From positions 26,581,138-26,645,137 of the forward strand of contig NC_050472.1 in assembly GCF_013373865.1 (NCBI RefSeq): a DNA stretch of 64,000 bases. Direction: 5' to 3'. Origin of the DNA: Monomorium pharaonis (Eukaryota; Arthropoda; Insecta; Hymenoptera; Formicidae). Made by a program: the position numbers and the translations under genes. The notes beneath the pieces are model-generated. The model had not been told where the DNA came from. It ran no database searches and saw nothing but the letters and a program-made list of their open reading frames with translations. This document shows, one piece after another, positions 63,603-64,000 of this stretch (positions are counted from its first letter, which is position 1; every line of letters starts with the position of its first letter).

Positions 63603-64000
63603 CGCGCGCGAAAATTACACGCTCGACATTGTCGAATGGCCGGCAAGCGGTTTTACGCGCCTAGAAGCCGCCGCGCGTCAAATTTACACCCCGGGAATCA
63701 TTATGATCGACACTCTCGGCCTCGGCGCGTTAAAAGGCGCGGATTACGTGCGTACGTATGTAATGCGACAAGCTGCCAATTATCCCGCCGTCGCCTTTTA
63801 CGCGGTCCCTGTAAAACGATCACCGGCCGGCAGGTTTTTGCACGCCTCCCCCCCTCTCTCCCCGTCCATTCCCCATAACTGATCAATTCCCAATGGGCGT
63901 CATTACGATTGCGAGCGGCACGTTTAGCATTACTCTATCAGTCGTCGCGATTGAGTCGTTAAAAAGTCGCGATAGCCGTTTCCCCGTCAAATAATTTGTG

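Larger units (their letters stand above)
59503..64000. other. Non-coding right end of the window
   Basis: No supported gene. Open frames are short and mostly overlap GA/CT repeats. There are blocks of moderately GC-rich sequence (about 59.6-60.7 kb, 63.2-64 kb) that could be regulatory, but I have no direct evidence. Confidence 0.5.

Noticed and set aside
1..64000. CRISPR arrays, bacterial operons or integrated viral genes
   Set aside because: No regularly spaced repeats with unique spacers, no ribosome-binding-site operon structure and no viral protein similarity were seen; the window is ordinary animal nuclear DNA.

Overview
The window looks like a piece of a hymenopteran insect chromosome, possibly an ant. 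This is inferred from the animal proteins, the short GT-AG introns, very abundant GA/CT microsatellites, and a change from moderately GC-rich sequence (about 1-30 kb) to AT-rich sequence (about 30 kb onward). No bacterial or viral gene cluster was seen.

Layout. (1) 5.9-10.8 kb, plus strand: the 3' eight coding exons of a C2H2 zinc-finger transcription factor whose 5' part lies before the window or in an unrecognised exon. An 80-codon in-frame extension follows two UGA stops. (2) 11.1-30 kb: no supported coding gene. It is rich in GA, CT, ATT and AT simple repeats and may include a long 3' UTR of that factor. (3) 30.97-32.81 kb, plus: a complete five-exon aminomethyltransferase gene (AMT, glycine cleavage T-protein), including one GC-AG intron. 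(4) 32.8-37.4 kb: AT-rich intergenic DNA with a 62-bp tandem array, a long palindromic MITE-like element and a diverged 330-bp duplication. (5) 37.46-39.34 kb, plus: an intron-bearing RTN4IP1-type gene that has decayed. It has frameshifts, a damaged splice site, a missing segment and a palindromic element inside an exon. (6) 39.50-39.64 kb, minus: a lone terminal exon resembling the end of mitochondrial tryptophanyl-tRNA synthetase. (7) 39.78-40.45 kb: an inverted duplication in which both arms carry an outward-facing splice donor, like a duplicated first exon/promoter. (8) 44.94-48.68 kb, plus: complete DDX46/Prp5 RNA helicase, eight exons, 1031 residues. (9) 49.65-53.34 kb, minus: RECK, a GPI-anchored Kazal-repeat glycoprotein, six exons visible, first exon not found. 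(10) 53.4-64 kb: no supported gene; CT/GA microsatellites and a short Tc1/mariner-type remnant.

The genes are unrelated housekeeping or developmental genes and do not form one pathway. DDX46 and RECK converge tail to tail. The most interesting part is 37.4-40.5 kb, where a dying oxidoreductase gene, an orphan synthetase exon and a mirrored promoter sit side by side, suggesting a local rearrangement. I found no convincing new multi-gene system.
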